A DNA stretch of 10,551 nt from Chromatiales bacterium (GTDB lineage Bacteria; Pseudomonadota; Gammaproteobacteria; UBA6429; Thiohalophilaceae), in contig JAHEDB010000046.1 in assembly GCA_024641465.1 (NCBI GenBank), positions 1 to 10,551 of the forward strand. Direction: 5' to 3'. Positions 1 through 6,569 of the stretch are shown in pieces. How positions within the stretch are numbered: position 1 is the stretch's first letter; each line of letters begins with the position of its first letter. Made by a program: the position numbers and the translations under genes. The notes beneath the pieces were generated by a model that was not told where the DNA came from, ran no database searches, and saw only the letters and a list, made by a program, of their open reading frames with translations.

Positions 1-50
1 CTTAAAATCACAGCATCGCGTAGTGATTCACTTTGAAAAACAAAACACCA

Positions 51-83
51 CCCTCACCCTAGCCCTCTCCCTGAGGGAGAGGG
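51..83. repeat. Dispersed palindromic repeat overlapping the cobQ 3' end
   Basis: A C/T-rich lead (51-62) is followed by a perfect palindrome: the 10-base arm 63-72 pairs with 74-83 around a single centre base (or a 9-bp stem with a TGA loop). From memory, this CCCTCACCCTA / CCCTCTCCC...GGGAGAGGG type is an abundant intergenic repeat in many proteobacterial genomes. Here the cobQ stop codon (59-61) lies inside it, so the repeat codes for the last residues of CobQ. In cobQ mRNA the hairpin would sit just before the stop and is followed by a T-rich stretch, so it could also assist termination. That last role is inference. Confidence 0.75.
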
Positions 84-1552
84 AATAAATCGACCGACAA
101 CAACCGATCGATATCCAAACTTTCCACCATCGCCGCCGCCAACCGATCCATCTCCCTCTCCCGCATCGCCCGGTAATCCGGCGTCACCACCTCCGCCAGC
201 CCTGCCCATTTCAACAGCGCATCACACGCCAGACGATTCTCAAACAGACCATGCAGATAAGTCCCAAGTATCAGACCATCCTCTGACATAACACCATCAC
301 AACCACTACCAAGCATGACCGCCGGTTGTCCCAGCGCAGGACCGCTGCTGATGCCCATGTGGATCTCGTATCCATCAACTGGAGCATTATCCAGTGCCAG
401 CTTGCCGCTGACGCGGGTGAGCTGTTTGTTTTCCTGTAGCGTGGTCTGCATGTCGAGCAGGCCGAGGCCTGCCACGGATGCAACATCACTTTCCAAACTG
501 TGGGGATCATTGATGCTGTTGCCCAGCATCTGGAAGCCGCCGCAGATGCCGATCAGCTTGCCGCCGTAGCGCAGGTGTTTGTTGATCGCCGTTGCCCAGC
601 CCTGTTGCTTTAACCAATCGAGATCGCTGGCGACGCTTTTGCTGCCGGGCAGGATGATAAGATCGGCTGGCGGAATGGTTTGCCCCGGGCCGATGAACTG
701 GAAATCGACCTGGGGGTGATGACGCAGGGGATCGAAGTCGGTGTGATTACTGATGCGCGGCACGGCCGGGGTGATGACTTTAATCTTATGATTGGTATGT
801 TCGGTGATGGCGTGGAGATTCAGCGCATCCTCCGCCTCGATGTGCAGGCCGTGCAGATAGGGCACCACGCCAAGCACCGGGATGCCGGTCTGTTGTTCGA
901 GCCAGTCGAGGCCGGATTGCAACAGACTGATGTCGCCACGAAAGCGGTTGATGATGAAACCCCTGACCCGTCGGCGTTCGCTTTCAGACAGGCAGGCCAG
1001 GGTGCCGATCAGGTGGGCGAACACCCCACCGCGATCGATGTCGGCCACCAGCACCACCGGGCAATCGACCCGTTCCGCGAAGCCCATGTTGGCGATGTCC
1101 TTGTCGCGCAGGTTGATCTCGGCGGGACTGCCGGCGCCCTCGACGATGACCCAGTCATATTGCGCACAGAGACGGCGGTGGGAGTCGAGCACCGCCTGCA
1201 TGGCGGTGGTCTTGTAGTCGTGATAGGCCACGGCCTGCATGGTGGTGAGGGCCTTGCCGTGGATGATCACCTGCGCGCCCTGGTCGGTGGTGGGTTTGAG
1301 CAGCACCGGGTTCATGTCGGCATGGGGTTCAAGGCCGCAGGCCGCGGCCTGCACCGCCTGGGCCCGGCCGATCTCACCCCCCTCCGGGGTCACGGCGCTA
1401 TTGTTGGCCATGTTCTGCGGTTTGAACGGTGCAACCCTTTCACCGCGTTGTTTAAGAATGCGGCACAGGCCGGTCACCATGATGCTCTTGCCCGCATCGG
1501 AGGTGGTGCCCTGGATCATTATCGTCTTTGTCATGGGGGTGGATTTTGGCAT
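59..1552 (-). CDS. cobQ: Cobyric acid synthase, glutamine-hydrolysing (CobQ/CbiP)
   Basis: Cytoplasmic enzyme that amidates four carboxylates (b, d, e, g) of adenosylcobyrinic acid a,c-diamide, using ATP and glutamine, to give cobyric acid. The N-terminal dethiobiotin-synthetase-like ATPase domain shows the P-loop-like GTTSDAGKS at residues 15-23, then the family block KPQNMANNSAV. The C-terminal class I glutamine amidotransferase domain has the nucleophile Cys337 in GICGGFQMLG and His434 in TYLHGLFEN. Length (497) is normal for the family. Two starts are possible: residue 1 (1552) or Met7 (1534). The shorter one gives MTKTIMIQGTT, which matches the usual N-terminus better, and neither has a clear Shine-Dalgarno. 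The last nine residues (LFPLPQGEG) are encoded by an intergenic repeat and are unlikely to be functional. It diverges from cbiB, whose product acts later in the same pathway. Confidence 0.96.
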   Translation of the reverse strand: MPKSTPMTKTIMIQGTTSDAGKSIMVTGLCRILKQRGERVAPFKPQNMANNSAVTPEGGEIGRAQAVQAAACGLEPHADMNPVLLKPTTDQGAQVIIHGKALTTMQAVAYHDYKTTAMQAVLDSHRRLCAQYDWVIVEGAGSPAEINLRDKDIANMGFAERVDCPVVLVADIDRGGVFAHLIGTLACLSESERRRVRGFIINRFRGDISLLQSGLDWLEQQTGIPVLGVVPYLHGLHIEAEDALNLHAITEHTNHKIKVITPAVPRISNHTDFDPLRHHPQVDFQFIGPGQTIPPADLIILPGSKSVASDLDWLKQQGWATAINKHLRYGGKLIGICGGFQMLGNSINDPHSLESDVASVAGLGLLDMQTTLQENKQLTRVSGKLALDNAPVDGYEIHMGISSGPALGQPAVMLGSGCDGVMSEDGLILGTYLHGLFENRLACDALLKWAGLAEVVTPDYRAMREREMDRLAAAMVESLDIDRLLSVDLFPLPQGEG

Positions 1553-1610
1553 GTCAGGTCGGCCAGTGGTACCGGCAGATGCGCATCGGTAAATACGTTA
1601 AACTATTAGG
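1553..1610. promoter_or_regulatory. Short divergent gap between cobQ and cbiB
   Basis: Only 58 bp (76 bp if cobQ starts at 1534) separate the two divergent start codons, so both promoters must lie here or overlap coding sequence. A -10-like TAAACT at 1599-1604 faces cbiB but has no convincing -35, and it would place the start of transcription at or very near the ATG. There is no spaced Shine-Dalgarno before cbiB (AGG directly abuts the ATG), which would fit a leaderless or nearly leaderless mRNA. The gap is too short for a cobalamin riboswitch. The promoter call is tentative. Confidence 0.3.
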
Positions 1611-2537
1611 ATGCCTCTCATTCACGCCTTGACCGTCCTTATTGCTGTCTTTCTGGATTACCTGCTGGGTGAACCAAAACGCTGGCATCCCCTGGCCGGT
1701 TTTGGTCGGCTGGCGGTACTGGCCGAAGGTATCCTGTACGGCGCCCGCCGCCCACCACCGACCTGGCTACGCTTCGCCGGGCTATTGGCATGGGCGTTGT
1801 TGATTATTCCCCTGGTACTGCTGGTCTGGTGGCTGAGTCGTTTCGCCTGGTTGCATTATGTGCTGGGGGTGGTCCTGCTCTATCTGGCGTTGGGGGCGCA
1901 GAGTCTCGGCCAGCATGCCCGTCAGGTGGCCTATGCCCTTCAGCAGGGTCATTTACCCGCCGCCCGACAACAGGTCGGCATGATGGTCAGTCGTGACACG
2001 GCGGCGCTGGATGAAACGGCGGTGACCCGCGCCGCCATCGAGTCGGTACTGGAAAACGGTTGCGATGCGGTGTTCGGCGCCCTGTTCTGGTTTGTGCTGC
2101 TCGGTGCCCCCGGCGTGGTGCTGTACCGGCTGGCCAACACCCTCGACGCCATGTGGGGCTATCGCAATGAACGCTATCTGTACTTCGGCTGGGCGGCGGC
2201 GCGGCTCGACGATCTGCTCAACTGGGTCCCGGCCCGGCTGACCGCACTTACCTATATATTGGTGGGCAACAGCCGACAGGGCTGGCGCTGCTGGCAACAA
2301 CAGGCCAAGTCCTGGTACGGCCCCAATCCCGGGGTGGTCATGTCCAGCGGTGCGGGGGCCCTCAACCTGACCCTGGGTGGACCCGCCCCCTATCACGGCC
2401 TGCTCAAGGAGCGCCCCCTGCTGGGTAGCGGCCCCGCACCGCAGGTGGCGGATATCGAACGCAGTGTATTGTTTATCCAGCGCGGCCAGTGGCTGTGGCT
2501 GGCGGTGATCTTTTTCGGGAGTTGGCTGATTGCTTAA
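1611..2537 (+). CDS. cbiB: Adenosylcobinamide-phosphate synthase (CbiB/CobD family)
   Basis: Integral membrane enzyme that attaches (R)-1-amino-2-propanol O-2-phosphate to adenosylcobyric acid, giving adenosylcobinamide phosphate. At 308 residues it has family length. The N-terminal hallmark is LDYLLGEPKRWHPLAGFGRL (15-34). The most conserved block lies at 127-148 (SRDT..LDE..VTRAAIESV), followed by the GAPGVVLYRLANTLDAMWGY region (165-184) and RLDDLLNWVPARLTAL (198-213). Hydrophobic segments appear at about 3-19, 55-95, 154-172 and 294-308. The ATG at 1611 gives the expected N-terminus but lacks a normally spaced Shine-Dalgarno. Its stop overlaps the start of cobD by 8 nt, and that gene makes the linker precursor this enzyme uses. 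The name CobD is used for both this protein and its neighbour in different nomenclatures. cbiB is used here to avoid confusion. Confidence 0.96.
   Translation: MPLIHALTVLIAVFLDYLLGEPKRWHPLAGFGRLAVLAEGILYGARRPPPTWLRFAGLLAWALLIIPLVLLVWWLSRFAWLHYVLGVVLLYLALGAQSLGQHARQVAYALQQGHLPAARQQVGMMVSRDTAALDETAVTRAAIESVLENGCDAVFGALFWFVLLGAPGVVLYRLANTLDAMWGYRNERYLYFGWAAARLDDLLNWVPARLTALTYILVGNSRQGWRCWQQQAKSWYGPNPGVVMSSGAGALNLTLGGPAPYHGLLKERPLLGSGPAPQVADIERSVLFIQRGQWLWLAVIFFGSWLIA
2517..2532 (+). promoter_or_regulatory. Ribosome binding site fixing the TTG start of cobD
   Basis: GGGAG at 2517-2521 sits 8 nt before a TTG codon at 2530-2532, both inside the last codons of cbiB. Initiation there gives the N-terminus (M)LKHGGNLRRAA, which matches the start of threonine-phosphate decarboxylases. 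No ATG nearby would preserve this conserved HGGN..RAA motif, so the TTG start and the coupling to cbiB are well supported. Confidence 0.7.
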
Positions 2538-3546
2538 ACACGGTGGAAATCTACGACGGGCTGCCGCCCAATACGGCATCCCCCTCGAGCAGTGGCTGGA
2601 CCTGTCGACCGGCATCAATCCCAATGGCTGGCCGGTGCCGATCATCCCTGCTGCGAGCTGGCAACGACTGCCCGAGGAAAATGATGGACTGGAGGAGGCG
2701 GCCTGCGCCTATTACCAGGCGCATGATATTCTGCCCATGGCCGGTTCCCAGGCCGCCATCCAGACCCTGCCCCTGCTGCGCCCGACCGGTACGGTGGGCA
2801 TGCTGTCCCCGGCCTATGCCGAACATGAATTTAACTGGGCCCGTTACGGCCACACGGTCCTGCCGCTGTCCGGTGAAGAGATCGATTTGCGCCTGCCGGA
2901 GCTGGATGTGCTGTTGCTGGTCAATCCGAACAATCCCACCGGGCAACGCTGGTCGGTCGAGCAATTACTCGACTGGCACCGGCAACTGGAGGCGCGCGGC
3001 GGCTGGCTGGTGGTGGACGAGGCCTTTATGGACTGCACACCACAGGACAGTCTGGCGCCCTATACGGATCGCCCCGGCCTGCTGGTGTTACGCTCGCTGG
3101 GAAAATTCTTTGGCCTGGCCGGGGCGCGCTGCGGCTTTGTATTGGCCGAGCCCCTGTTGCTGGACAGGTTATGTGATCTGTTGGGGCCCTGGACGGTGAG
3201 TGGTCCGGCACGCGAGGTGGCGCGACTTGCCTTACTGGATACGGCGTGGCAAACCACGACCCGGCAATCCTTGAGTGAACAAGGCGAGCGTTTAAAGCAG
3301 TTGTTAAACTGCTATAGTTTAACTCCTGACGGAGGCACCACGCTTTTTCAATGGCGACAACAACCGGAGGCGCGAGCCATCCATCAGGTCCTGGCGCAAC
3401 AGGGGATCTGGACACGCTACTTTGCCCAGCCGACCAGTTTGCGTTTTGGCCTGCCGGCGACGGAACAACAGTGGCAAGAGCTGCAACAGGCACTGAACAA
3501 TTTAAAACAACGAGAACAGATGAATGAAACAATGGCGCGTCAGTAA
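2530..3546 (+). CDS. cobD: Threonine-phosphate decarboxylase (CobD/CobC), PLP-dependent
   Basis: Decarboxylates L-threonine O-3-phosphate to (R)-1-amino-2-propanol O-2-phosphate, the nucleotide-loop linker that CbiB attaches. It is a fold-type I aminotransferase-like PLP enzyme of 338 residues. Visible landmarks are the N-terminal HGGNLRRAA, DLSTGINPNGWP near residue 30, NPNNPTG from Asn132, Asp163 in VVDEAFMD (expected to hold the PLP ring nitrogen) and Lys192 in SLGKFFGLAGAR (the Schiff-base lysine). The C-terminal small domain ends normally. Translation starts at TTG with a good Shine-Dalgarno within cbiB, and its own 3' end overlaps the btuF-like gene by 23 nt, so it is probably translationally coupled on both sides. 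Histidinol-phosphate aminotransferase is the closest alternative, but the N-terminus and neighbours favour CobD. Confidence 0.95.
   Translation: MLKHGGNLRRAAAQYGIPLEQWLDLSTGINPNGWPVPIIPAASWQRLPEENDGLEEAACAYYQAHDILPMAGSQAAIQTLPLLRPTGTVGMLSPAYAEHEFNWARYGHTVLPLSGEEIDLRLPELDVLLLVNPNNPTGQRWSVEQLLDWHRQLEARGGWLVVDEAFMDCTPQDSLAPYTDRPGLLVLRSLGKFFGLAGARCGFVLAEPLLLDRLCDLLGPWTVSGPAREVARLALLDTAWQTTTRQSLSEQGERLKQLLNCYSLTPDGGTTLFQWRQQPEARAIHQVLAQQGIWTRYFAQPTSLRFGLPATEQQWQELQQALNNLKQREQMNETMARQ
3296..3323 (+). other. Two overlapping, mutually exclusive hairpins inside cobD
   Basis: AGCAGTT (3296-3302) pairs perfectly with AACTGCT (3307-3313) over a GTTA loop. GTTAAAC (3303-3309) pairs perfectly with GTTTAAC (3317-3323) over a 7-nt loop. 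The two stems share bases 3307-3309, and the second uses the first one's loop, so they cannot form together. The patch is AT-rich within otherwise GC-rich coding sequence, at the junction to the small domain. The sequence symmetry is certain, but any function is speculative. Confidence 0.3.
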
Positions 3547-4447
3547 TAAATTTATAGCTTGTTTGGCTTTTCTTACACTGTCCCTGCCGTTACAGGCGCA
3601 GATGGTGTTTACCGATGATCAGGGTAACAAGATCATTCTGGCCAGACCCGTCACACGTATCGTCAGTCTGGCGCCGCACATTACCGAAAACCTGTTTGCC
3701 GCCGGCGCCGGTAAATATATCGTCGGGGTGGTGACCTATAGTGACTACCCGCCGGCAGCTAACAAAATCAAACAGATTGGCAGCTACAAAAAACTCGATG
3801 TCGAGGCCATCGTCGGCCTGCAACCGGATCTGGTCGTGGCCTGGGGTGCGGGCAATGACAAGCAACAGATCGAACAATTAAAAAAACTCGGTCTGACGGT
3901 GTATATCGATGATCCAAGAAAGATCCAGGATATCGCCGATGCCATCGAGGAATATGGTCGCATGACCAACAACATGCACAAGGCGATCGTCGTCGCCAAG
4001 GAGTTTCGACTCCGCTACCGCGACATCTGGCAAACCTATTCCAAGCGCACCAAACTGCGCGGTTTTTATCAGGTATGGAACAAACCCCTGATTACCATCA
4101 ATGGTCAGCATCTGATCAGCGATGTGATGCGTATCTGTGGCATAGACAATATGTATGCCGATATGACCGACCTGGCGCCGCGCATCAGTGTTGAATCGGT
4201 GATCGAAAAAGACCCGCAGATCATTATCGCCAGCGGCATGGGCGAGGCCAAACCCGAGTGGCTGGATGACTGGCGCAAGTGGAAGACGATCCAGGCGGTT
4301 AAATATAACAACCTGTTTTTCATCCCGCCGTCGATCATTCAGCGCCACGCACCGCGCGTGCTGGATGCGGCGGAACAATTATGTAAACAGGCACAAACGG
4401 CCAGGGAAAACTTCACGAAGCCGGTCACTCAATCTATTGGCAAGTAG
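3524..4447 (+). CDS. btuF: Periplasmic cobalamin-binding protein, BtuF-like (ABC transporter)
   Basis: Class III periplasmic binding protein (PF01497 type), 307 residues, expected to capture cobalamin or another corrinoid and hand it to a BtuCD-type ABC importer. Residues 1-25 form a signal peptide with basic start, hydrophobic core and likely cleavage at LQA/Q. The first lobe contains VSLAPHITENLFAAGAG, TYSDYPP and LQPDLVVAWGAGN; a helical linker (about 130-175) leads to the second lobe. Compared from memory with E. coli BtuF, both glutamates that dock on BtuC (Glu72, Glu202) are present as Glu94 and Glu224. Pocket Trp85 is kept as Trp107, but Trp66 becomes Tyr88 and Trp196 becomes Ala218. 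It starts within the cobD 3' end (23-nt overlap), with a weak GAG Shine-Dalgarno. No btuC or btuD is in the window. A siderophore-binding role is less likely given the context. Confidence 0.88.
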   Translation: MKQWRVSNKFIACLAFLTLSLPLQAQMVFTDDQGNKIILARPVTRIVSLAPHITENLFAAGAGKYIVGVVTYSDYPPAANKIKQIGSYKKLDVEAIVGLQPDLVVAWGAGNDKQQIEQLKKLGLTVYIDDPRKIQDIADAIEEYGRMTNNMHKAIVVAKEFRLRYRDIWQTYSKRTKLRGFYQVWNKPLITINGQHLISDVMRICGIDNMYADMTDLAPRISVESVIEKDPQIIIASGMGEAKPEWLDDWRKWKTIQAVKYNNLFFIPPSIIQRHAPRVLDAAEQLCKQAQTARENFTKPVTQSIGK

Positions 4448-4449
4448 GC

Positions 4450-5202
4450 ATGTCCGGGCACGACTCATTTGCCGATCACTTTTCTGAACGGGCGACCGGC
4501 TATGCGCAATACCGACCCGGCTACCCCGCTGAACTATTCGCCTACCTGGCCGGGATCAGCCCGGCCAGAGACACGATATGGGATTGCGCCACCGGTTCGG
4601 GACAGGCCTCACGACAGTTCTCTCACTACTTCGATACCGTCATTGCCAGCGATGCCAGTGCTGCACAAGTCAGTAAGGCGGCGCAAACACCGCGAATGTC
4701 TTTTCTGTGTTGTCTGGCCGAGCAGACACCGTTTCGCGACCAATCATTTGATCTCATTAGCGTCGCCCAGGCCCTGCACTGGTTTGATCTCGAGCGTTTT
4801 TATGCCGAGGTCAGGCGTCTGCTCAAACCACGCGGCGTGTTGGCCGTGTGGAGCTATGGCCTGATGCACATCAGCCCGGCCATCGACGCCATCGTCAAGC
4901 ATTTATACACGGACATCGTCGGACCCTACTGGCCGTTTGAACGCCGACTGGTCGAAAACGGTTACCGCGACCTGGCCTTTTCCTTTAATGAACTGACACC
5001 ACCACTGTTTGCCATGCACGCCGACTGGTCCGTCGACCACCTGCTCGGATATCTATCAACCTGGTCGGCCGTCAAACGCTACATGGAAGACCGGCATGAC
5101 AATCCCGTGCAACAGATCCAACATGAATTAATCACCGCCTGGGGCGCTCAGGCAACCCGCACCATCCGGTGGCCGCTGGCGCTACGCGTGGGCACCCTTT
5201 GA
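4450..5202 (+). CDS. SAM-dependent methyltransferase, class I, substrate unknown
   Basis: A 250-residue Rossmann-fold methyltransferase of the Methyltransf_11 (UbiE/YafE-like) kind. The N-terminal FADHFSERATGYAQYRPGYP is typical of this subgroup and supports the ATG at 4450. Motif I is IWDCATGSGQAS starting at residue 43 (Asp45, Gly49, Gly51; Ala47 replaces the first glycine of the usual pattern). The acidic residue after strand 2 is in IASDAS. The later motifs are LAEQTPFRDQSFDLISVAQALHWF and LLKPRGVLAVW. There is no signal peptide or membrane segment, so it is cytoplasmic. It starts 2 nt after the btuF-like stop and is probably the last gene of the B12 operon. It does not look like the precorrin methyltransferases, which have a different fold (tetrapyrrole methylase), and it lacks a BioC-like N-terminus. 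A corrinoid-related substrate is only a guess from position. Confidence 0.85.
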   Translation: MSGHDSFADHFSERATGYAQYRPGYPAELFAYLAGISPARDTIWDCATGSGQASRQFSHYFDTVIASDASAAQVSKAAQTPRMSFLCCLAEQTPFRDQSFDLISVAQALHWFDLERFYAEVRRLLKPRGVLAVWSYGLMHISPAIDAIVKHLYTDIVGPYWPFERRLVENGYRDLAFSFNELTPPLFAMHADWSVDHLLGYLSTWSAVKRYMEDRHDNPVQQIQHELITAWGAQATRTIRWPLALRVGTL

Positions 5203-5236
5203 GTAAAAAACCTTAAGGATCCTCTATTTCATTAAG

Positions 5237-5290
5237 GTAGGGTGCGCCCTGCGCACCGAAAGTTGGAATGGTGCGTGAGACGCACCCTAC
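5237..5290. repeat. REP doublet (two inverted hairpins, REPIN-like)
   Basis: Two short hairpins are arranged as an inverted pair: 5241-5247 with 5251-5257 (CCT loop) and 5270-5276 with 5280-5286 (GAG loop). The outer ends GTAGGGTGCG (5237-5246) and CGCACCCTAC (5281-5290) are perfect reverse complements, so the whole unit can also fold as one cruciform. This GTAGGGTGCG...CGCACCCTAC form is, from memory, a widespread REP family in Proteobacteria, normally moved by a RAYT (TnpA-REP) transposase encoded elsewhere. It lies 34 bp after the methyltransferase stop and may cap the B12 operon transcript. Confidence 0.8.
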
Positions 5291-5372
5291 AGCCTATGGT
5301 TCGAGCATGCCTTAATTAATCCCTGTTTAAAGCGGTTGTATTTCCCAAGCACTGCCTCTCAAGAAAGCCTTA

Positions 5373-5420
5373 CCCGGTCCGCTAGTGGTTTTAATCAGGC
5401 CAGCTAACATGGAGACCGGG
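5373..5420 (+). promoter_or_regulatory. Possible folded leader before the dioxygenase gene
   Basis: CCCGGTC (5373-5379) and GACCGGG (5414-5420) form a perfect 7-bp GC-rich stem enclosing 34 nt. Within that loop TAGTGG (5383-5388) can pair with CCA (5400-5402) and CTA (5404-5406) around one bulged G. The structure ends 14 nt before the ATG at 5435, which has no good Shine-Dalgarno of its own; a GGAG at 5411-5414 is too distant and partly locked in the stem. No known riboswitch class was recognised. The rest of the 232-bp gap holds the REP doublet and no other clear signal. Confidence 0.25.
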
Positions 5421-5434
5421 ACTCGGTAAATCGT

Positions 5435-6340
5435 ATGGCAATACTTATTGAAGACACCTCGGCACCCTTAATCACGGAATATATCCCAAGCCTCGAACAG
5501 GTCAACGACCCGAATTTCTGGTTGCAACTCAATCCCCATTTCACCATCACCCCCGCCGGCAGTCAGGACAAGATCGCCCCCCTGCCGATCGAGGTCACGA
5601 CCGAGATGATGGGTTATCTGCGCAGCGATGGTTATATACAGCTGGACAATATTATCTCCTCCAAAATGGTCAGCAACCTGCGCAAAGGAATTCTGGCGTT
5701 GCGCGCCAAGGGCATCAATCCCAGCTTTGTGTTTGTGTATGATGAATTCTGGACCATCTCACGTCAGCTCAGTCGTCTATTGACACCGGTGTTGGGTGAG
5801 ACCTATCAGCAGCTACCCGATTTCTGGGCCTGGTATCTGGACCCGCAACGCGAGGATGCCGGTTGGGAACCCCATCGTGATCGCATCCATGGAGAACCCA
5901 TTTACCCCGACGGCATGCCGAAAAGCGTCACGGTGTGGATCGCCCTCACCGACGCGACGCCGCTGAATGGCTGCATCTATATGCTGCCGGCCCATCTCGA
6001 TGATGACTACTTCAATTTCAAAACCCGCGAGACCAATGTCAATGCCCACGGCATCCGCGCCCTGCCGGCCTCGGCCGGTACCCTGTTGATGTGGAATCAG
6101 CGCGTCGTACACTGGGGCGGTACCAGCAGCAGCCGCACCCACGAACCGCGTATCAGCATGGCGATAGAGTTTCAACGCGCCGATGTGCCGCCGTTCAACA
6201 CCCCGATGATCAAGGCGCCGGAGGCATTACTGCCGTTCGACATCCGCCTGATGCTGATCGCCAAACAGTTCTCGCAATATAACCATATGTACAAACTGTC
6301 ACCGGGACTGGCGGAGTTGGCGAACAGCATTCTGGATTAG
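5435..6340 (+). CDS. PhyH-type Fe(II)/2-oxoglutarate dioxygenase, substrate unknown
   Basis: A 301-residue protein of the phytanoyl-CoA dioxygenase (PhyH) superfamily, non-heme iron enzymes that couple 2-oxoglutarate decarboxylation to hydroxylation of a small molecule. The iron-binding triad is visible as His147 and Asp149 in WEPHRDRIHG plus distal His226 in QRVVHWGG. Arg239 in EPRISMAIEF is placed to bind 2-oxoglutarate. VTVWIALTDATPLNGCIYMLPAHL between them is the typical double-stranded beta-helix core. No signal peptide or membrane segment is present. The gene stands alone: 232 bp after the methyltransferase, with convergent transcription downstream. It is bracketed by two unrelated dispersed repeats. 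The substrate cannot be told from sequence; members act on fatty acyl-CoAs, ectoine, halogenation substrates and natural products. The triad makes catalytic activity likely. Confidence 0.85.
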   Translation: MAILIEDTSAPLITEYIPSLEQVNDPNFWLQLNPHFTITPAGSQDKIAPLPIEVTTEMMGYLRSDGYIQLDNIISSKMVSNLRKGILALRAKGINPSFVFVYDEFWTISRQLSRLLTPVLGETYQQLPDFWAWYLDPQREDAGWEPHRDRIHGEPIYPDGMPKSVTVWIALTDATPLNGCIYMLPAHLDDDYFNFKTRETNVNAHGIRALPASAGTLLMWNQRVVHWGGTSSSRTHEPRISMAIEFQRADVPPFNTPMIKAPEALLPFDIRLMLIAKQFSQYNHMYKLSPGLAELANSILD

Positions 6341-6379
6341 GCTAAGCATCTCGGCACAACTAAAAATATAAAAACCTTT

Positions 6380-6563
6380 TCACCGCCAAGACGCCAAGGC
6401 ACCAAGAAAAGAATTTTTCTTTTGGTGAATGGTTATTCGACACCTTGGATGCATTCATCGTGTTTTACGAAATCAGCCACTTTTCTAAAAAGATAATTTA
6501 CCTGCACCCAATGTAGAAACACTTTTATGTGTTTTTCTTGGTGCCTTGGCGTCTTGGCGGTGA
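6380..6563. mobile_element. MITE-like element with perfect 31-bp terminal inverted repeats
   Basis: The 31 bases at 6380-6410 are the exact reverse complement of 6533-6563, with 122 bp between. The repeats begin TCACCGCCAAGACGCCAAGG. Similar CCAAGACGCCAAGG units recur, from memory, in gaps of many bacterial genomes. Beyond the perfect arms, the flanking A-rich (6361-6374) and T-rich (6564-6580) tracts continue the symmetry imperfectly. The interior is AT-rich and carries no open reading frame or transposase, so the element would be non-autonomous. No clear target-site duplication was found. It lies between convergent genes, starting 39 bp after the dioxygenase stop and ending 6 bp before the stop of the leftward gene, so the transcript could fold into a long bidirectional terminator. 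Whether it is a true mobile element or a terminator-type repeat is undecided. Confidence 0.65.
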
Positions 6564-6569
6564 TCTTTT

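Noticed and set aside
680..1609. Long plus-strand open frame opposite cobQ (309 codons)
   Set aside because: Antisense shadow of a GC-rich gene; low-complexity Gly/His-rich translation with no family features, while the minus-strand frame is clearly CobQ.
1953..2645. Minus-strand open frame across cbiB and the cobD start
   Set aside because: Shadow of two well-recognised genes; the translation has no recognisable domain and bridges a gene junction.
2489..3199. Plus-strand open frame overlapping cobD in another frame
   Set aside because: The translation is rich in Arg, Pro, Cys and Trp, typical of an off-frame reading; the cobD frame holds all catalytic motifs.
5409..5429. Six-codon upstream frame (ATG to TAA) before the dioxygenase gene
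   Set aside because: Very short, no convincing ribosome binding site and no regulatory codon pattern; chance occurrence is likely.
5203..5434. Possible cobalamin riboswitch or small RNA gene in the gap after the B12 genes
   Set aside because: No recognisable B12-box sequence was found, and the gap is downstream of the operon; the REP doublet explains the strongest structure.
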